Assembly: GCA_013178415.1 (NCBI GenBank)
Contig: JABLXA010000009.1
Location: forward strand, 1 to 64,000
Source of the DNA: Bacillota bacterium
Lineage (GTDB): Bacteria; Bacillota; SHA-98; Ch115
Reading direction: 5' to 3'
Length of the DNA stretch: 64,000 bases
The stretch's first letter is position 1; each line of letters opens with the position of its first letter. Position numbers and translations under genes: made by a program. The notes under the pieces are model-generated. The model searched no databases, was not told the origin of the DNA, and worked only from the letters and a program-made list of their open reading frames with translations. Of this stretch, positions 47,398-56,924 are shown piece by piece.

Positions 47398-48513
47398 TTA
47401 TCCTCCAACCTTGCCTTTATTCTTGGCTTTGACGCTGCCCCCGCGAAGATGCGCCGCCAATAGCGTGATCAGGGGCAAGACTATAGTCGTGATCCATCCG
47501 AGGGCCACATAAATATCGTCAAACGTATGAAATTCCATATAACTCCTTGGAAACATACTCATAAAGGTCCATGGCAGCAGTAAGGCGAACATCATGTGAC
47601 GATGGTGCTTCAGGCCAGCAAGCTCCGCCATAGCGACGCTGCTGAGGTAGAGAAATACTGTGGTACTCACTGTAGCCATTATGTGCCATGCCACTGTTGC
47701 AAAATAGAGGAGTTTCTCCACGGGAAAACCACTGAACCTGGTGATTCTGATAACGATCCAAAAAGGCCATAGGATCAGTTTGGCCACAGGCATTCCAAAT
47801 ACCATGACCGGATAGGCGAATGTCGGTGCAAAGAAAGCCGCGGCAGCCACCGTCGCCCAAAATGCTATGATGCCCCCCCTATGAGGGTTCGCCATATAAG
47901 GTTGGATCATATATAAAAGGGCAAACCCCCTGAACATATAGGCAGCGAACCAAAACTTCAAGGTCACATACTGACGCGCCGGAAATTTAAACACAGGCAG
48001 GAGATTGCGGAATTCAGCATGCTGTAATGGGGCAGTCAGCATGAACACAAGGAGAGGAATGAGAACCAGTGTCACAGCCTCCGTGAATCTAGAAAGCCTC
48101 TCGAGCCCGCCCCAGGCCAGGTAGGCCACGCTCAAAGCGCCGCCCAAAAAGATGGCAAGCACCGGGGTTTCGTAAAGGAGCGCGAGTCTCACGGCCCGGG
48201 CCATCAGGAAACTGTCATGTGCTCCGGCCACAAGGTACCAGATGGCAAGCAAAAGAGTGAAGATAAATCCCAGAACTCCGCCCATGGAACTCCGCGAGTA
48301 GCGAGCATATGTTTCCCCGGGAAATCGTCTGGCCAGCAGCGATGAGATCAATATCCCCGCAGTGGCCACAATGAGCCCCACGAGTATGAGCTGCCACCCG
48401 CCATATTCCAAGATCCAGTATGCCTTTGAAGGCTGTGTGAAGACGGGAGTAGAGATTGTCGTAATGAACACCAGGAGGAAAACCTGCCAATCAGAGACCT
48501 TGCCCTTATGCAT
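47398..48513 (-). CDS. GerAB/GerKB family germinant-receptor permease
   Basis: This 371-residue APC-superfamily membrane protein (endospore germination permease) has about ten transmembrane segments; the start KVSDWQVFLLVFITTISTPVF is typical. The B subunit binds the germinant in GerA receptors. It overlaps the A gene by 8 nt and directly abuts the C gene. Confidence 0.93.
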   Translation of the reverse strand: MHKGKVSDWQVFLLVFITTISTPVFTQPSKAYWILEYGGWQLILVGLIVATAGILISSLLARRFPGETYARYSRSSMGGVLGFIFTLLLAIWYLVAGAHDSFLMARAVRLALLYETPVLAIFLGGALSVAYLAWGGLERLSRFTEAVTLVLIPLLVFMLTAPLQHAEFRNLLPVFKFPARQYVTLKFWFAAYMFRGFALLYMIQPYMANPHRGGIIAFWATVAAAAFFAPTFAYPVMVFGMPVAKLILWPFWIVIRITRFSGFPVEKLLYFATVAWHIMATVSTTVFLYLSSVAMAELAGLKHHRHMMFALLLPWTFMSMFPRSYMEFHTFDDIYVALGWITTIVLPLITLLAAHLRGGSVKAKNKGKVGG

Positions 48514-50155
48514 TTCCCGGCCCCTTCCTGCGCGATGGGAGCCTTAGGGGTTTCCGGGTCCTGCGCCTTTTCCCGGGAGAGCCGGTGGAGGAACCCGGCG
48601 GCATGCGCTGATCATCGGAATGACCGGCCCCAGGCTGATCCCCTGGCCCACGCTTTTCGCTTTCATCCTGAAAGGTCCGGGGGCGCCTATCAAGCCTCCA
48701 CCACGGGGCTCTCCACAACATATCCTTCGCCAGGTCCCCTCCCCTGACCGGAGCCACCGGGCTCAGATATGGTATGCCAAAGGAATCCTGCATTACAAGA
48801 TAGGCCAGCAGGATTATGAATCCAAGGGTGACCCCGTAAAGGCCGAAGAACGCTGCCAGGAAGGAAAGTATGAATTTGGACATCCGCCACGCAAGGGCAA
48901 GCTCGTAGTTTGGCATGGTAAATATACCGATGGCTGTAGCTGCCACGACTATTATCATTATGTTGCTTATGATTCTTGCCTGAGCTGCCGCGGTCCCTAT
49001 AATCAGCCCACCTACTACCGTGGCGGATGCCCCTATATATGTCGGCAGCCTGCTGGAAGCCTCGCTCAACAGCTCCATAGCCAGGTCCATGAGAAAAACC
49101 TCCACGATGGCCGGATACGGGATACCCTCCCTTGATGCGGCTATGGCCAAAGCCATGCCAAGAGGGATTATATCTGGGTTCACTGCCGCCAGAGCGACAT
49201 AAAGCGATGGCAAGAATAGCCCGAGCGCCAAGCCGACGGTTCTTATGAGCCGAATGAAAGTCGCGGAAATCCATCTATGATAATAGTCGTCTGATGCTTG
49301 CATGAGGGTTGGTAACACTGCCGGGACAAGCAGCACAAACGGTGTATTGTCAGTTAGAACCGCTATCTGCCCCTGCAGGATCCCACCGGCTACCCTATCA
49401 GGCCTTTCAGTAGAAAGCCCCTTTGGAAAAGGCGATAGTGCAGGCTGAGACAATAGTTCCTCCAATGCCCCGCTTCCCAGGATCCGATCGGCCTTTATCG
49501 CTTTGATGCGCCCCTCGAGATTTGCAACCACATCCGCGTCAGCAACACCAGCGAGATACGCTATTGAAACATGGGTCTGGTTCCGGGTACCTACCTTGAA
49601 TGCCTTTATGATCAAGTCCGGGTCATTTATCCGCCTTCTCAATATGGCCGTATTTGTCCTGATATTCTCCGTGAAACTATCGCGAGGGCCTCGGACAGCT
49701 GGCTCAGATATGGGTTGCTGGACAGATCTCTGGGGCCATCCCTTGGTATTTATCATGAGGACCTTATCATGGCCCTCAAAAAACATTGCGGTGTTGCCGG
49801 AGAGAATATCAGAAAGGACATCGGCCACCTTATCCAGGGTCATGACCTCAGTCACCTGAAGTATATAATCTAAGACCACCTCAGGGACATCCTCAGGCCT
49901 CGCCTTCACCAAATCGTTTCTGGCTCTGTACATCAAAGACTCCAGGATATCCCGGTCGACCTGCACTTTATCTATCATGCCGTCGACCAGAACGGCAGCA
50001 GCCCGGAGATCTTTCCTACCAGCGACGTTGAATTCACGGATCAAAACATCACTACTGCGGCCGATGGTCTTTTTGATTAATTCAAGGTTTTCACCGAGCT
50101 TGGTTGAAAATCTCTCGGGGAATTCAGCCGGGGTCTGATCAAAACCCAATCCCAA
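48506..50155 (-). CDS. GerA family germinant-receptor A subunit
   Basis: A cytoplasmic N-terminal region (to about 270) contains SSDVLIREFNVAGRKDLRAAAVLVDGM. A membrane region with IPYPAIVEVFLMDLAMELLSEA and the GLIIGTAAAQARI stretch follows, then a Pro/Arg-rich tail (about 500-549). I placed the start at TTG 50155 after AAGGATGGA; the open frame reaches TTG 50212, which overlaps a terminator-like T-run. TGAATA at 50262-50267 followed 18 nt later by CAAGTATA could be part of a forespore promoter. The product is 549 residues. Confidence 0.92.
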   Translation of the reverse strand: MGLGFDQTPAEFPERFSTKLGENLELIKKTIGRSSDVLIREFNVAGRKDLRAAAVLVDGMIDKVQVDRDILESLMYRARNDLVKARPEDVPEVVLDYILQVTEVMTLDKVADVLSDILSGNTAMFFEGHDKVLMINTKGWPQRSVQQPISEPAVRGPRDSFTENIRTNTAILRRRINDPDLIIKAFKVGTRNQTHVSIAYLAGVADADVVANLEGRIKAIKADRILGSGALEELLSQPALSPFPKGLSTERPDRVAGGILQGQIAVLTDNTPFVLLVPAVLPTLMQASDDYYHRWISATFIRLIRTVGLALGLFLPSLYVALAAVNPDIIPLGMALAIAASREGIPYPAIVEVFLMDLAMELLSEASSRLPTYIGASATVVGGLIIGTAAAQARIISNIMIIVVAATAIGIFTMPNYELALAWRMSKFILSFLAAFFGLYGVTLGFIILLAYLVMQDSFGIPYLSPVAPVRGGDLAKDMLWRAPWWRLDRRPRTFQDESEKRGPGDQPGAGHSDDQRMPPGSSTGSPGKRRRTRKPLRLPSRRKGPGNA

Positions 50156-50213
50156 TCCATCCTTTTTTAGCGCAATGCTAGATTCCCTGCTGCGCGGCCC
50201 CCTTTCTCCCAAT

Positions 50214-50246
50214 AAAAAAGAGGACCGGCAGTATATATACTTGCCG
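50214..50246 (-). terminator. hairpin with downstream T-run between darA and gerA
   Basis: On the minus strand CGGC-A-AGTA-TATA-TACT-GCCG (50226-50246) forms a stem with one bulge, followed after 6 nt by TTTTTT (50214-50219). The gap makes it a weak terminator for the MFS-darA pair. Confidence 0.4.
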
Positions 50247-50281
50247 ACCCTCCGCCATCCCTATTCAGCGGTCTTTTCCCG

Positions 50282-50608
50282 TTAGATGTGTTCGAAGCGC
50301 TCCACGGAAAGAACGAAGATTATTGCGCCGCCCGTCTCTACATTTATCGGCATGGTAGGAGCGATGAACTGACCCTGTTCAGGGGTAAACTGTGGCGCGA
50401 CACGAGTTCTTCTGGGACAGGTCTCCCTGATCAAATCAATTACCTCATCGACCTTGCCATCCCCTGTCCCAATAAACAGTGTGGTATTGCCTTCCCTCAG
50501 AAAGCCTCCCGTGGAGGCGAGTTTTGTGGCGCCAATCCGCCGTTCCGCCAGAGAATCCAACAGGACGATACTATCGTTATCCTTCACAATGGCGATTATG
50601 AGTTTCAC
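50282..50608 (-). CDS. darA: PII-like cyclic-di-AMP receptor, DarA/PstA family
   Basis: This 108-residue DUF970 protein starts MKLIIAIVKDNDSIVLLDSL and has the ATKLASTGGFLREGNTTLFIG segment that carries the c-di-AMP-binding loops, then VEVGGAIIF-like VETGGAIIFVLSVERFEHI. It overlaps the end of the MFS gene by 4 nt (GTGA). It usually lies near tmk/holB; here it is next to a transporter and a germination operon. pgpH at 1093-3291 would degrade its ligand. Confidence 0.93.
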   Translation of the reverse strand: MKLIIAIVKDNDSIVLLDSLAERRIGATKLASTGGFLREGNTTLFIGTGDGKVDEVIDLIRETCPRRTRVAPQFTPEQGQFIAPTMPINVETGGAIIFVLSVERFEHI

Positions 50609-51972
50609 CTGCGTACCACCTCCCGTATCTTTATTTTAGGTCCCCTCAGGACGCGCCGTCCAAACTCGTGTAATGTCTTTTTGCCCGGGAGCTTGGTTTC
50701 CATGATTCTCCACAGCAAGACCATCGACATGAACCGGATGGCTGTGCATGTGTGAAACGTAGCATAAAGCCCGAACCTTTCATACCACATATTTCCGATA
50801 AAGGGAGCGATGAACGCGGCCCCGTTGAGCATGGCGTTGAATACCCCCGTCGCATTAGCTCTTTCTTCAGCCTTCGCATATGCCAGGAGCAGGTTAAATA
50901 CCGCAAGGTTCAACCCGCCTGTGAAAGCGCCTGCAGCCGCCTGAAGCAGCATAAGATAGAGATAATTAGGATAAATCACATAAAGAGATGTGAAGGCCGT
51001 AAGACCTCCCATGCAAATGAGCAGGACCCATCTTTCACCTTTGACATTGGATAGTCTACCCCAATAGGGATACGAAAGAACCATCACAAAGCCACTCACA
51101 ACCCCAAGCATGCCGATTATCTTGTTGGGTAGATGAAGCACATTTACGTGATAGATCGGCCACATCGCGGCAGTAAACCCAAAGCCACTCCAAAGCGCCG
51201 TGCAGCTCAAAGCAAAATACTTAAACTTCGCTCCAAATTCCGGATCGCCGGTCAGCGCCCGCACCCTATCCCGGAAGGTGCGAGTAAATCCCTTATTTGC
51301 CACATTTCCAAGATCAATTGTCTCTTTCAGGTATTTCAGGCCCACGAGGCTTATGACAAAGGCAAAACAAAACAGTAGTACATAGTTATATGGGAAACAG
51401 ATCAGATCAAGCTCGTAACCCGCTATGAACGTGGCAATGATCCCCGCAAATCCGACAAAGACATTCCTTTTGGCAAAAAGCTCGCTCCTCTGCCGCTCAG
51501 GGAATAGATATCCCATCATGTCCGTCCAGGCCAGCCCACATAACGCCGCAGGAATGGCTGAGAGGCTGAACAATAGCACAAATGCTTCTCCCTTGAATGC
51601 TGGCAAAAAGATGATGGTGACAAATGCCAGGTAGAAAAATCTATGAATCGTTGCCCAATGGAACACAAATGGCAATTTGCGTCTGTGCCGCTCAACATAT
51701 GGAGGACCCACAATAAACGTGACAACGTTCGCAAGCGCTGGAAGGGCGCTCAGCATACTGATCAGCAGGCTGCCGGCCCCCAGCGCGATGGCAAATACTG
51801 AGATAAAAGGATTTACAAGGCCAAAGGCAAAGTTGGTAGCCATGCCTTCGCCTGTGGTGGCGCGTAAATTCCACCTTACAACGCCAGGGGAGTGCTGTCC
51901 GCCCTTTCCTGACGACTCTCGATTACCGCATGCTGGTGATTGTTGGCCGCCCATATTCGCCTCAAAGTCCAT
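50605..51972 (-). CDS. MFS transporter of unknown substrate
   Basis: This 455-residue protein has about 12 hydrophobic segments beginning near residue 40 and a 40-residue polar Ser/Gly-rich N-terminus. A central cytoplasmic loop (FTRFRDRVRALTGDPEF) separates the halves. The pattern is that of a major facilitator permease. The substrate cannot be inferred. It is translationally coupled to darA. Confidence 0.8.
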   Translation of the reverse strand: MDFEANMGGQQSPACGNRESSGKGGQHSPGVVRWNLRATTGEGMATNFAFGLVNPFISVFAIALGAGSLLISMLSALPALANVVTFIVGPPYVERHRRKLPFVFHWATIHRFFYLAFVTIIFLPAFKGEAFVLLFSLSAIPAALCGLAWTDMMGYLFPERQRSELFAKRNVFVGFAGIIATFIAGYELDLICFPYNYVLLFCFAFVISLVGLKYLKETIDLGNVANKGFTRTFRDRVRALTGDPEFGAKFKYFALSCTALWSGFGFTAAMWPIYHVNVLHLPNKIIGMLGVVSGFVMVLSYPYWGRLSNVKGERWVLLICMGGLTAFTSLYVIYPNYLYLMLLQAAAGAFTGGLNLAVFNLLLAYAKAEERANATGVFNAMLNGAAFIAPFIGNMWYERFGLYATFHTCTAIRFMSMVLLWRIMETKLPGKKTLHEFGRRVLRGPKIKIREVVRR

Positions 51973-51982
51973 TTACCCGGCA

Positions 51983-52972
51983 TCAAAACACTATCCTGAC
52001 ATTGTCAAATGACGAATCCCAGCCAAAACCGGCGCTCTCCAGGCGAATGAACTTGAGACGAGCAGGACGCGGATTCAGAATGCTGAGATTGTACCTCCAA
52101 GTCGTCCAAGTATTGAGCTCCTGAAATTCAGCATAGGAGTTCAACCCTCCCTGAGTTGGGAGGTGATAATAATAGGCCCTCGCGAAAACGTGTTCCTTCC
52201 CGAGGCGATCGAGGTAGCCCAGCACCACCCTGGCTGGATAGATTTCCTTGTCTGTGTAAATATGCCTGGTGTAGTCCCCGAGCTTCACGTCCAATGACAG
52301 AAAGACAAGGCCATACGAAGGCACATCCATGTCAAGGGCCTGTTCCACCCAGGCAGCAGCGAGAGATGGATGAGGCACGCGCGAGATCGTCAAGGCGAGC
52401 CCCTTATCACCTTGGACAATACTGAACTTTGGTTCAGGAGCGCCGGGATCACTTGTCGAACCAGCCTTCCACGAGCCAAGGAGACTCCGATTTTCAAAAT
52501 CCCCATTTACCGGGACATCCCCACGTGCCGCTGGCTTTGACTGGGTGGTGAAAGTCCAGGCATAATCCGAGACCATCTCTTCCCCGTCCTTATCCCGGAC
52601 ACCTCTCTTTAACATGATAGTGTAAGTGGTACCATACTGTAGGGGCTTTGCCGGTATCAGCACCACCACTGAATCATTGTTCAGAAACTGCCAGCTGTCG
52701 GGGTAGATGAGGTTCAGAGAAGGAACAACCGTTACCGACTGGACGACAGTTGAACGATCCACAGGTTCGCTGAACATGATATGGATTCCGCTGTCAACAG
52801 GCACATATTTCATGTCCTGTGAAGGATAGACCTGCACCACCCGGGGAGGGCCGGCCTTAGGTGTAGCGCCTTCAGAGCATGCAACCTGGGAATTAAGGGA
52901 CAAATTGGCTACGAAGATTCCCATAACTACCGTCAAGATGACCATTAAAGATAATCTCTGTCGATTTTTCAT
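51983..52972 (-). CDS. exported protein with bacterial Ig-like (SbsA-type) domain
   Basis: The ATG at 52972 (GGGGGGTTCGAAA upstream) gives 329 residues with a signal peptide (MKNRQRLSLMVILTVVMGIF). Cysteine in QVACSEG lies after the hydrophobic segment but is not a clear lipobox. Residues about 45-145 form a Big_5/SbsA Ig-like domain (VVQVYPSQDMKYVPVDSGIHIMFS). The rest looks like a beta-sandwich ending YNLSILNPRPARLKFIRLE. The role is probably cell-surface or spore-coat related. The specific function is unknown. Confidence 0.75.
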   Translation of the reverse strand: MKNRQRLSLMVILTVVMGIFVANLSLNSQVACSEGATPKAGPPRVVQVYPSQDMKYVPVDSGIHIMFSEPVDRSTVVQSVTVVPSLNLIYPDSWQFLNNDSVVVLIPAKPLQYGTTYTIMLKRGVRDKDGEEMVSDYAWTFTTQSKPAARGDVPVNGDFENRSLLGSWKAGSTSDPGAPEPKFSIVQGDKGLALTISRVPHPSLAAAWVEQALDMDVPSYGLVFLSLDVKLGDYTRHIYTDKEIYPARVVLGYLDRLGKEHVFARAYYYHLPTQGGLNSYAEFQELNTWTTWRYNLSILNPRPARLKFIRLESAGFGWDSSFDNVRIVF

Positions 52973-53071
52973 TTTCGAACCCCCCGCGCTACTGCAGGCA
53001 TAGAGCCTGTTTTCCCGCCCCACACCCCACACAGCAAAGTGAAGACAGAACCCGCCTAATAGATCTTTCGC

Positions 53072-56000
53072 CTAAGATCTACATTTTCCTGCATAGAATC
53101 TTTGCCATACATCCCGCGCCAGACCTCCATCAAAGGTCAAGACCCTTTCGGCCTCATCTATTGGTACGAATTTCGCGACGGAAAAACCTTCATTGCTATT
53201 GAACCGTGGACCCTCATCGTCAAGGGGGGTCATAATGAACCAATGAACCTCCTTTGATACCCAGCTACCATCAGATTCCGAGATAAAGGAGTATTTGGTG
53301 ATGCCAGCGGGCCCCATGATCTCGCACTTGACCCCAGCCTCTTCCTCCACTTCTCGCAACGCAGCCATTTCGAGGCTTTCGCCCTCTTCCACATGCCCCT
53401 TTGGCAAGACCCATTCATTTCTGTGGTTCTTCAAGATAAGGACCTCATTGCCGCGAAGCACTACTCCCCCTGCGCTGATTTCATGTCGCCGCGGTGATGG
53501 GCCGAGTCTGCGGACTGCTAACAGAACCGGTTCCCCATTCAGATTCCATTCCCTTGTCAGGATTCCGTCTGGGCTTACCCCCTGTCCGTCAGAAGACTTT
53601 GAATGAACTGGATATATCCCTGCATACTCCAGAAACTCTGATAAAGTCTCGCCCATTATATAATCCCTGTATGCATCCACCGACTCCCGGACCAGGTCGC
53701 TTGACCAATATTGCACAGCGATCCGGTCTTCGATATTGAAATCAGCTTCCTTGCGCATAGCCTGGATCTTATTGATCATTTCTCTGGCAAGGCCCTCCTT
53801 CAGAAGCTCCGGAGAAATCCTGGTGTCCAGGATGACAGCGATGCCGCCTTCCTCTACCGATACATAGCCCTCTTTCTCCTTCGTTGATATGACAAGGTCA
53901 TCCTGCATAAGCTGCACCCTTTCTCCACCCTGGAGGTCAACATTCACTATCCCTTTTGTCTTGAGTTCCTGCACCAGGGATGCCCCGGGGATCTCCCTCA
54001 AGGCAGCCTGCACGCGGGGCATCAGCTTTCCAAGCCGTGGACCGAGGACATCAAATCTAGGTTTGACTTCAAATGATACAAATGCCGAAATGTCATCCGC
54101 AAACTCCAGTGCCTTGACATTGAGCTCGCCGAGGATGATGTCTCTGGTCCTCTCGATCTTGGCAATATTTTCGCCTTTAGCGACCACGGTGAGGCATGCA
54201 AGAGGTTGCCGGTTCTTGATATTCACCTTACTCCTCGCTGCACGGCCAAGGTAGACCACCTTGCGGGCGAGCTCCATCTCCTCCTCTAGCTCATCCGAGA
54301 TCAATGCCCCATCTGCCTCCGGATAGTCACATAGGTGGACGCTCTCAGGAGTTCCGGGCTGCGGGTGGGAGAGAACCAGGTTTTGATAGATCTCCTCGCT
54401 GATGAAAGGGACAAAAGGTGCCGCAAGCTTGCATAAAGCTGTCAAGGACTCATACAGCGTAAGGTATGCGGCAGCCTTGTCAGTGGTCATCTCAGGCCCC
54501 CAATACCGCTGCCTGGATCTCCTCACATACCAATTGCTGAGATCATCCAAGAAGGCCTCTATCTTTCTCGCTGCGAAAGATACATCATACTCGTCCATTC
54601 CCTCTTGGACCTCGAGGATGGTCCTATTGAGCCTGGAGAGGATCCACCTATCCATGATACTCCTTTCCCCGGCAGGGATATTATGGGCTCTCGGATCGAA
54701 ACCGTCGATATTGGCATAGAGAACAAAGAAGGAATATACATTCCACAAGGTCCCCAAGAATCTTCTCGAAGCCTCGCCGATGGCCTCTGGATAAAAACGA
54801 GTCGGTGTCCATGGGGCATTCACAGTATAAAGATACCATCTCATCGCATCTGCCCCATATTGATTGAAGATGCTCCAGGTATCTACCACATTTCCCTTAT
54901 GTTTACTCATCTTCAGGCCTTCCTTATCCAGGATATGGCCCAGGACCACCACATTTTTGTAGGGAGCCTGCCCGAAAAGGAGCGTAGAATTCACAAGTAA
55001 TGTATAAAACCAACCCCGTGTCTGATCAATGGCCTCTGTTATGAAATCAGCGGGAAACCTATCCTTGAAGGTCTCTTGTCTCTCAAAGGGATAATGCCAC
55101 TGGGCGTAAGGCATCGACCCGGAGTCGAACCAGGCGTCGATGACTTCTTTCACACGATGAGCATCTCCACCACATTCAGGACACCTTAATACGACCTGAT
55201 CTATATATGGCCGGTGGAGCTCAAGATGGTCGGGAAGAGATTTTGCCATGCGCTTCAATTCATCTATGCTCCCCACGCAATGTTGATGGCCGCAGCTATT
55301 GCAAATCCAGATATTCAAGGGCGTACCCCAGTAACGCTCACGGCTCACAGCCCAGTCCACCACATTTTCCAGAAAATTCCCCATACGACCATCCTTGATA
55401 TAATCCGGTTGCCAGTTGATGGATCTATTGTTCTTTATCAATTCATCCTTGACAGCTGTTGTCTTTATGAACCAGGAAGACCTGGCATAATAAAGGAGTG
55501 GCGTATCGCAGCGCCAGCAGAACGGATAGGTATGGAGATAATCTTCAACCCTGTAAAGCGTGCCGTCTTTCTTCATCTGCTGGATGATGAGGGGGTCTGC
55601 CTCTTTCACGAACATCCCTTTCCACGGGGTTACCTCGCTTGTGAATTTCCCCTCCACATCCACCAGCTGAACCACTGGGAGATCATATTCCAAAGCCATT
55701 TTCATGTCATCTTCACCAAAGGCAGGAGCAATATGCACGATCCCGGTGCCTTCCTCCAGTGTCACAAAATCGCCGGTGACCACATAGTAGGCTTTCTTGT
55801 CAGGCTTCGCGAACGGGAAGAGCGGCTCATATCGCATGCCCTGCAAAGACCGGCCCGGGAACTCATCGAGGATCTCATAATCATCTTTCAACGCTGAATC
55901 AAGGAGGGCTTTTGCCAGAATAAACCTCTCTCCGGTGCCCTTGAGCTTGACCTCCGCATAGTCAAATTGCCTGGATACAGCAAGGGCTACATTTGATGGC

Positions 56001-56689
56001 AATGTCCAGGGAGTGGTGGTCCATACGAGAAAATACGTGTCTTCCTTCCCTTCCACCCGGAATTTCACATATACTGAAGGGTCGGTGACATCCTCATATC
56101 CTTGCGCCACTTCATGGCTTGAGAGAGCAGTGCCACATCTGGGACAATATGGGACCACCTTATAGCCCTGGTAGAGAAGCCCTTTTTCCCAGATCTGCCT
56201 CAATGCCCACCATACGGATTCAATATAGTCATCAGTATAAGTAACATAAGCGTTGTCCAGATCGATCCAAAACCCGAGCCTCTCCGTCATCTTTTCCCAT
56301 TCGCGCTTGTATTTGAATACACTCTCCTTGCATTTCTCAACGAAACGACCAACGCCATACTTCTCTATGTCTGGCTTGCCGCTTATCCCTAATTCCCTCT
56401 CTACCTCCAGCTCCACAGGCAATCCGTGGGTATCCCATCCGCCCTTTCTCTCCACATAAAAGCCCTTCATGACTTTATATCTGAGAAAGACATCCTTGAT
56501 GGCCCGTGTGAGAGCATGGCCGGGATGCGGCATGCCATTAGCGGTGGGAGGGCCTTCAAAAAACACGAAACGCCCCCGGTCGCACCTGAGCTTCATACTC
56601 TTTTCAAATATTCCATTCTCTTTCCAAAAGGCCCCTATACGTTCCTCCATATCTGGAAAACTCACATCTGAAGGAATCTTCCTGAACAA
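53072..56689 (-). CDS. ileS: isoleucyl-tRNA synthetase fused to a C-terminal Nudix hydrolase
   Basis: From TTG 56689 (AGGAGG upstream, 8 nt) the protein is 1205 residues. Residues 1 to about 1065 are a full IleRS with FFEGPPTANGMPHPGHAL (HIGH as HPGH), WDTHGLPVE, the editing domain, KMSKHKGN (KMSKS) and the anticodon domain. They resemble the eukaryote-like IleRS2 form. Residues about 1067-1205 (53075-53491) are a Nudix domain with WVLPKGHVEEGES and a complete Nudix box, GX5EX7REVXEEXGV, at about 1098-1120. The Nudix part follows the normal IleRS end in frame and is most like Ap4A/mutT-type hydrolases. Confidence 0.95.
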   Translation of the reverse strand: MFRKIPSDVSFPDMEERIGAFWKENGIFEKSMKLRCDRGRFVFFEGPPTANGMPHPGHALTRAIKDVFLRYKVMKGFYVERKGGWDTHGLPVELEVERELGISGKPDIEKYGVGRFVEKCKESVFKYKREWEKMTERLGFWIDLDNAYVTYTDDYIESVWWALRQIWEKGLLYQGYKVVPYCPRCGTALSSHEVAQGYEDVTDPSVYVKFRVEGKEDTYFLVWTTTPWTLPSNVALAVSRQFDYAEVKLKGTGERFILAKALLDSALKDDYEILDEFPGRSLQGMRYEPLFPFAKPDKKAYYVVTGDFVTLEEGTGIVHIAPAFGEDDMKMALEYDLPVVQLVDVEGKFTSEVTPWKGMFVKEADPLIIQQMKKDGTLYRVEDYLHTYPFCWRCDTPLLYYARSSWFIKTTAVKDELIKNNRSINWQPDYIKDGRMGNFLENVVDWAVSRERYWGTPLNIWICNSCGHQHCVGSIDELKRMAKSLPDHLELHRPYIDQVVLRCPECGGDAHRVKEVIDAWFDSGSMPYAQWHYPFERQETFKDRFPADFITEAIDQTRGWFYTLLVNSTLLFGQAPYKNVVVLGHILDKEGLKMSKHKGNVVDTWSIFNQYGADAMRWYLYTVNAPWTPTRFYPEAIGEASRRFLGTLWNVYSFFVLYANIDGFDPRAHNIPAGERSIMDRWILSRLNRTILEVQEGMDEYDVSFAARKIEAFLDDLSNWYVRRSRQRYWGPEMTTDKAAAYLTLYESLTALCKLAAPFVPFISEEIYQNLVLSHPQPGTPESVHLCDYPEADGALISDELEEEMELARKVVYLGRAARSKVNIKNRQPLACLTVVAKGENIAKIERTRDIILGELNVKALEFADDISAFVSFEVKPRFDVLGPRLGKLMPRVQAALREIPGASLVQELKTKGIVNVDLQGGERVQLMQDDLVISTKEKEGYVSVEEGGIAVILDTRISPELLKEGLAREMINKIQAMRKEADFNIEDRIAVQYWSSDLVRESVDAYRDYIMGETLSEFLEYAGIYPVHSKSSDGQGVSPDGILTREWNLNGEPVLLAVRRLGPSPRRHEISAGGVVLRGNEVLILKNHRNEWVLPKGHVEEGESLEMAALREVEEEAGVKCEIMGPAGITKYSFISESDGSWVSKEVHWFIMTPLDDEGPRFNSNEGFSVAKFVPIDEAERVLTFDGGLARDVWQRFYAGKCRS

Positions 56690-56894
56690 CCCTGTTTCCT
56701 CCTGTCTATAAGAAAACTCTCGTCCGTCGGGACGAGAGTTTTTCATCGCGGCGCCATTCAGTTCCCCGCAGAATCTGCAAAGCCCGCACCACACGTCCGC
56801 CTACTGAGACCTCACACAATGACTGCAGCTATCTCGTACCTCGCGACCTGCACGTAGAATTATCAGACAATTCCAGCCATAATATTGGATTATA
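56690..56894 (-). promoter_or_regulatory. ileS leader with attenuator and degenerate T-box
   Basis: A TATAAT (56889-56894) starts a leader of about 190 nt. Just before the ileS ribosome binding site a perfect 13-bp hairpin (56713-56742) is followed on the minus strand by CTTAT, a terminator-like structure whose 5' arm contains CGTCCC. Upstream TGGCGCCGCG resembles the T-box TGGNACCGCG. It has a mismatch and would not pair with discriminator A, so regulation by tRNA is uncertain. No -35 match is convincing. Confidence 0.45.
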
Positions 56895-56924
56895 CAGTAA
56901 GTCTAACACAGGGTAATTCTGGAG

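Noticed and set aside
55214-55897. 227-codon plus-strand frame opposite ileS
   Set aside because: Antisense to the conserved IleRS core.
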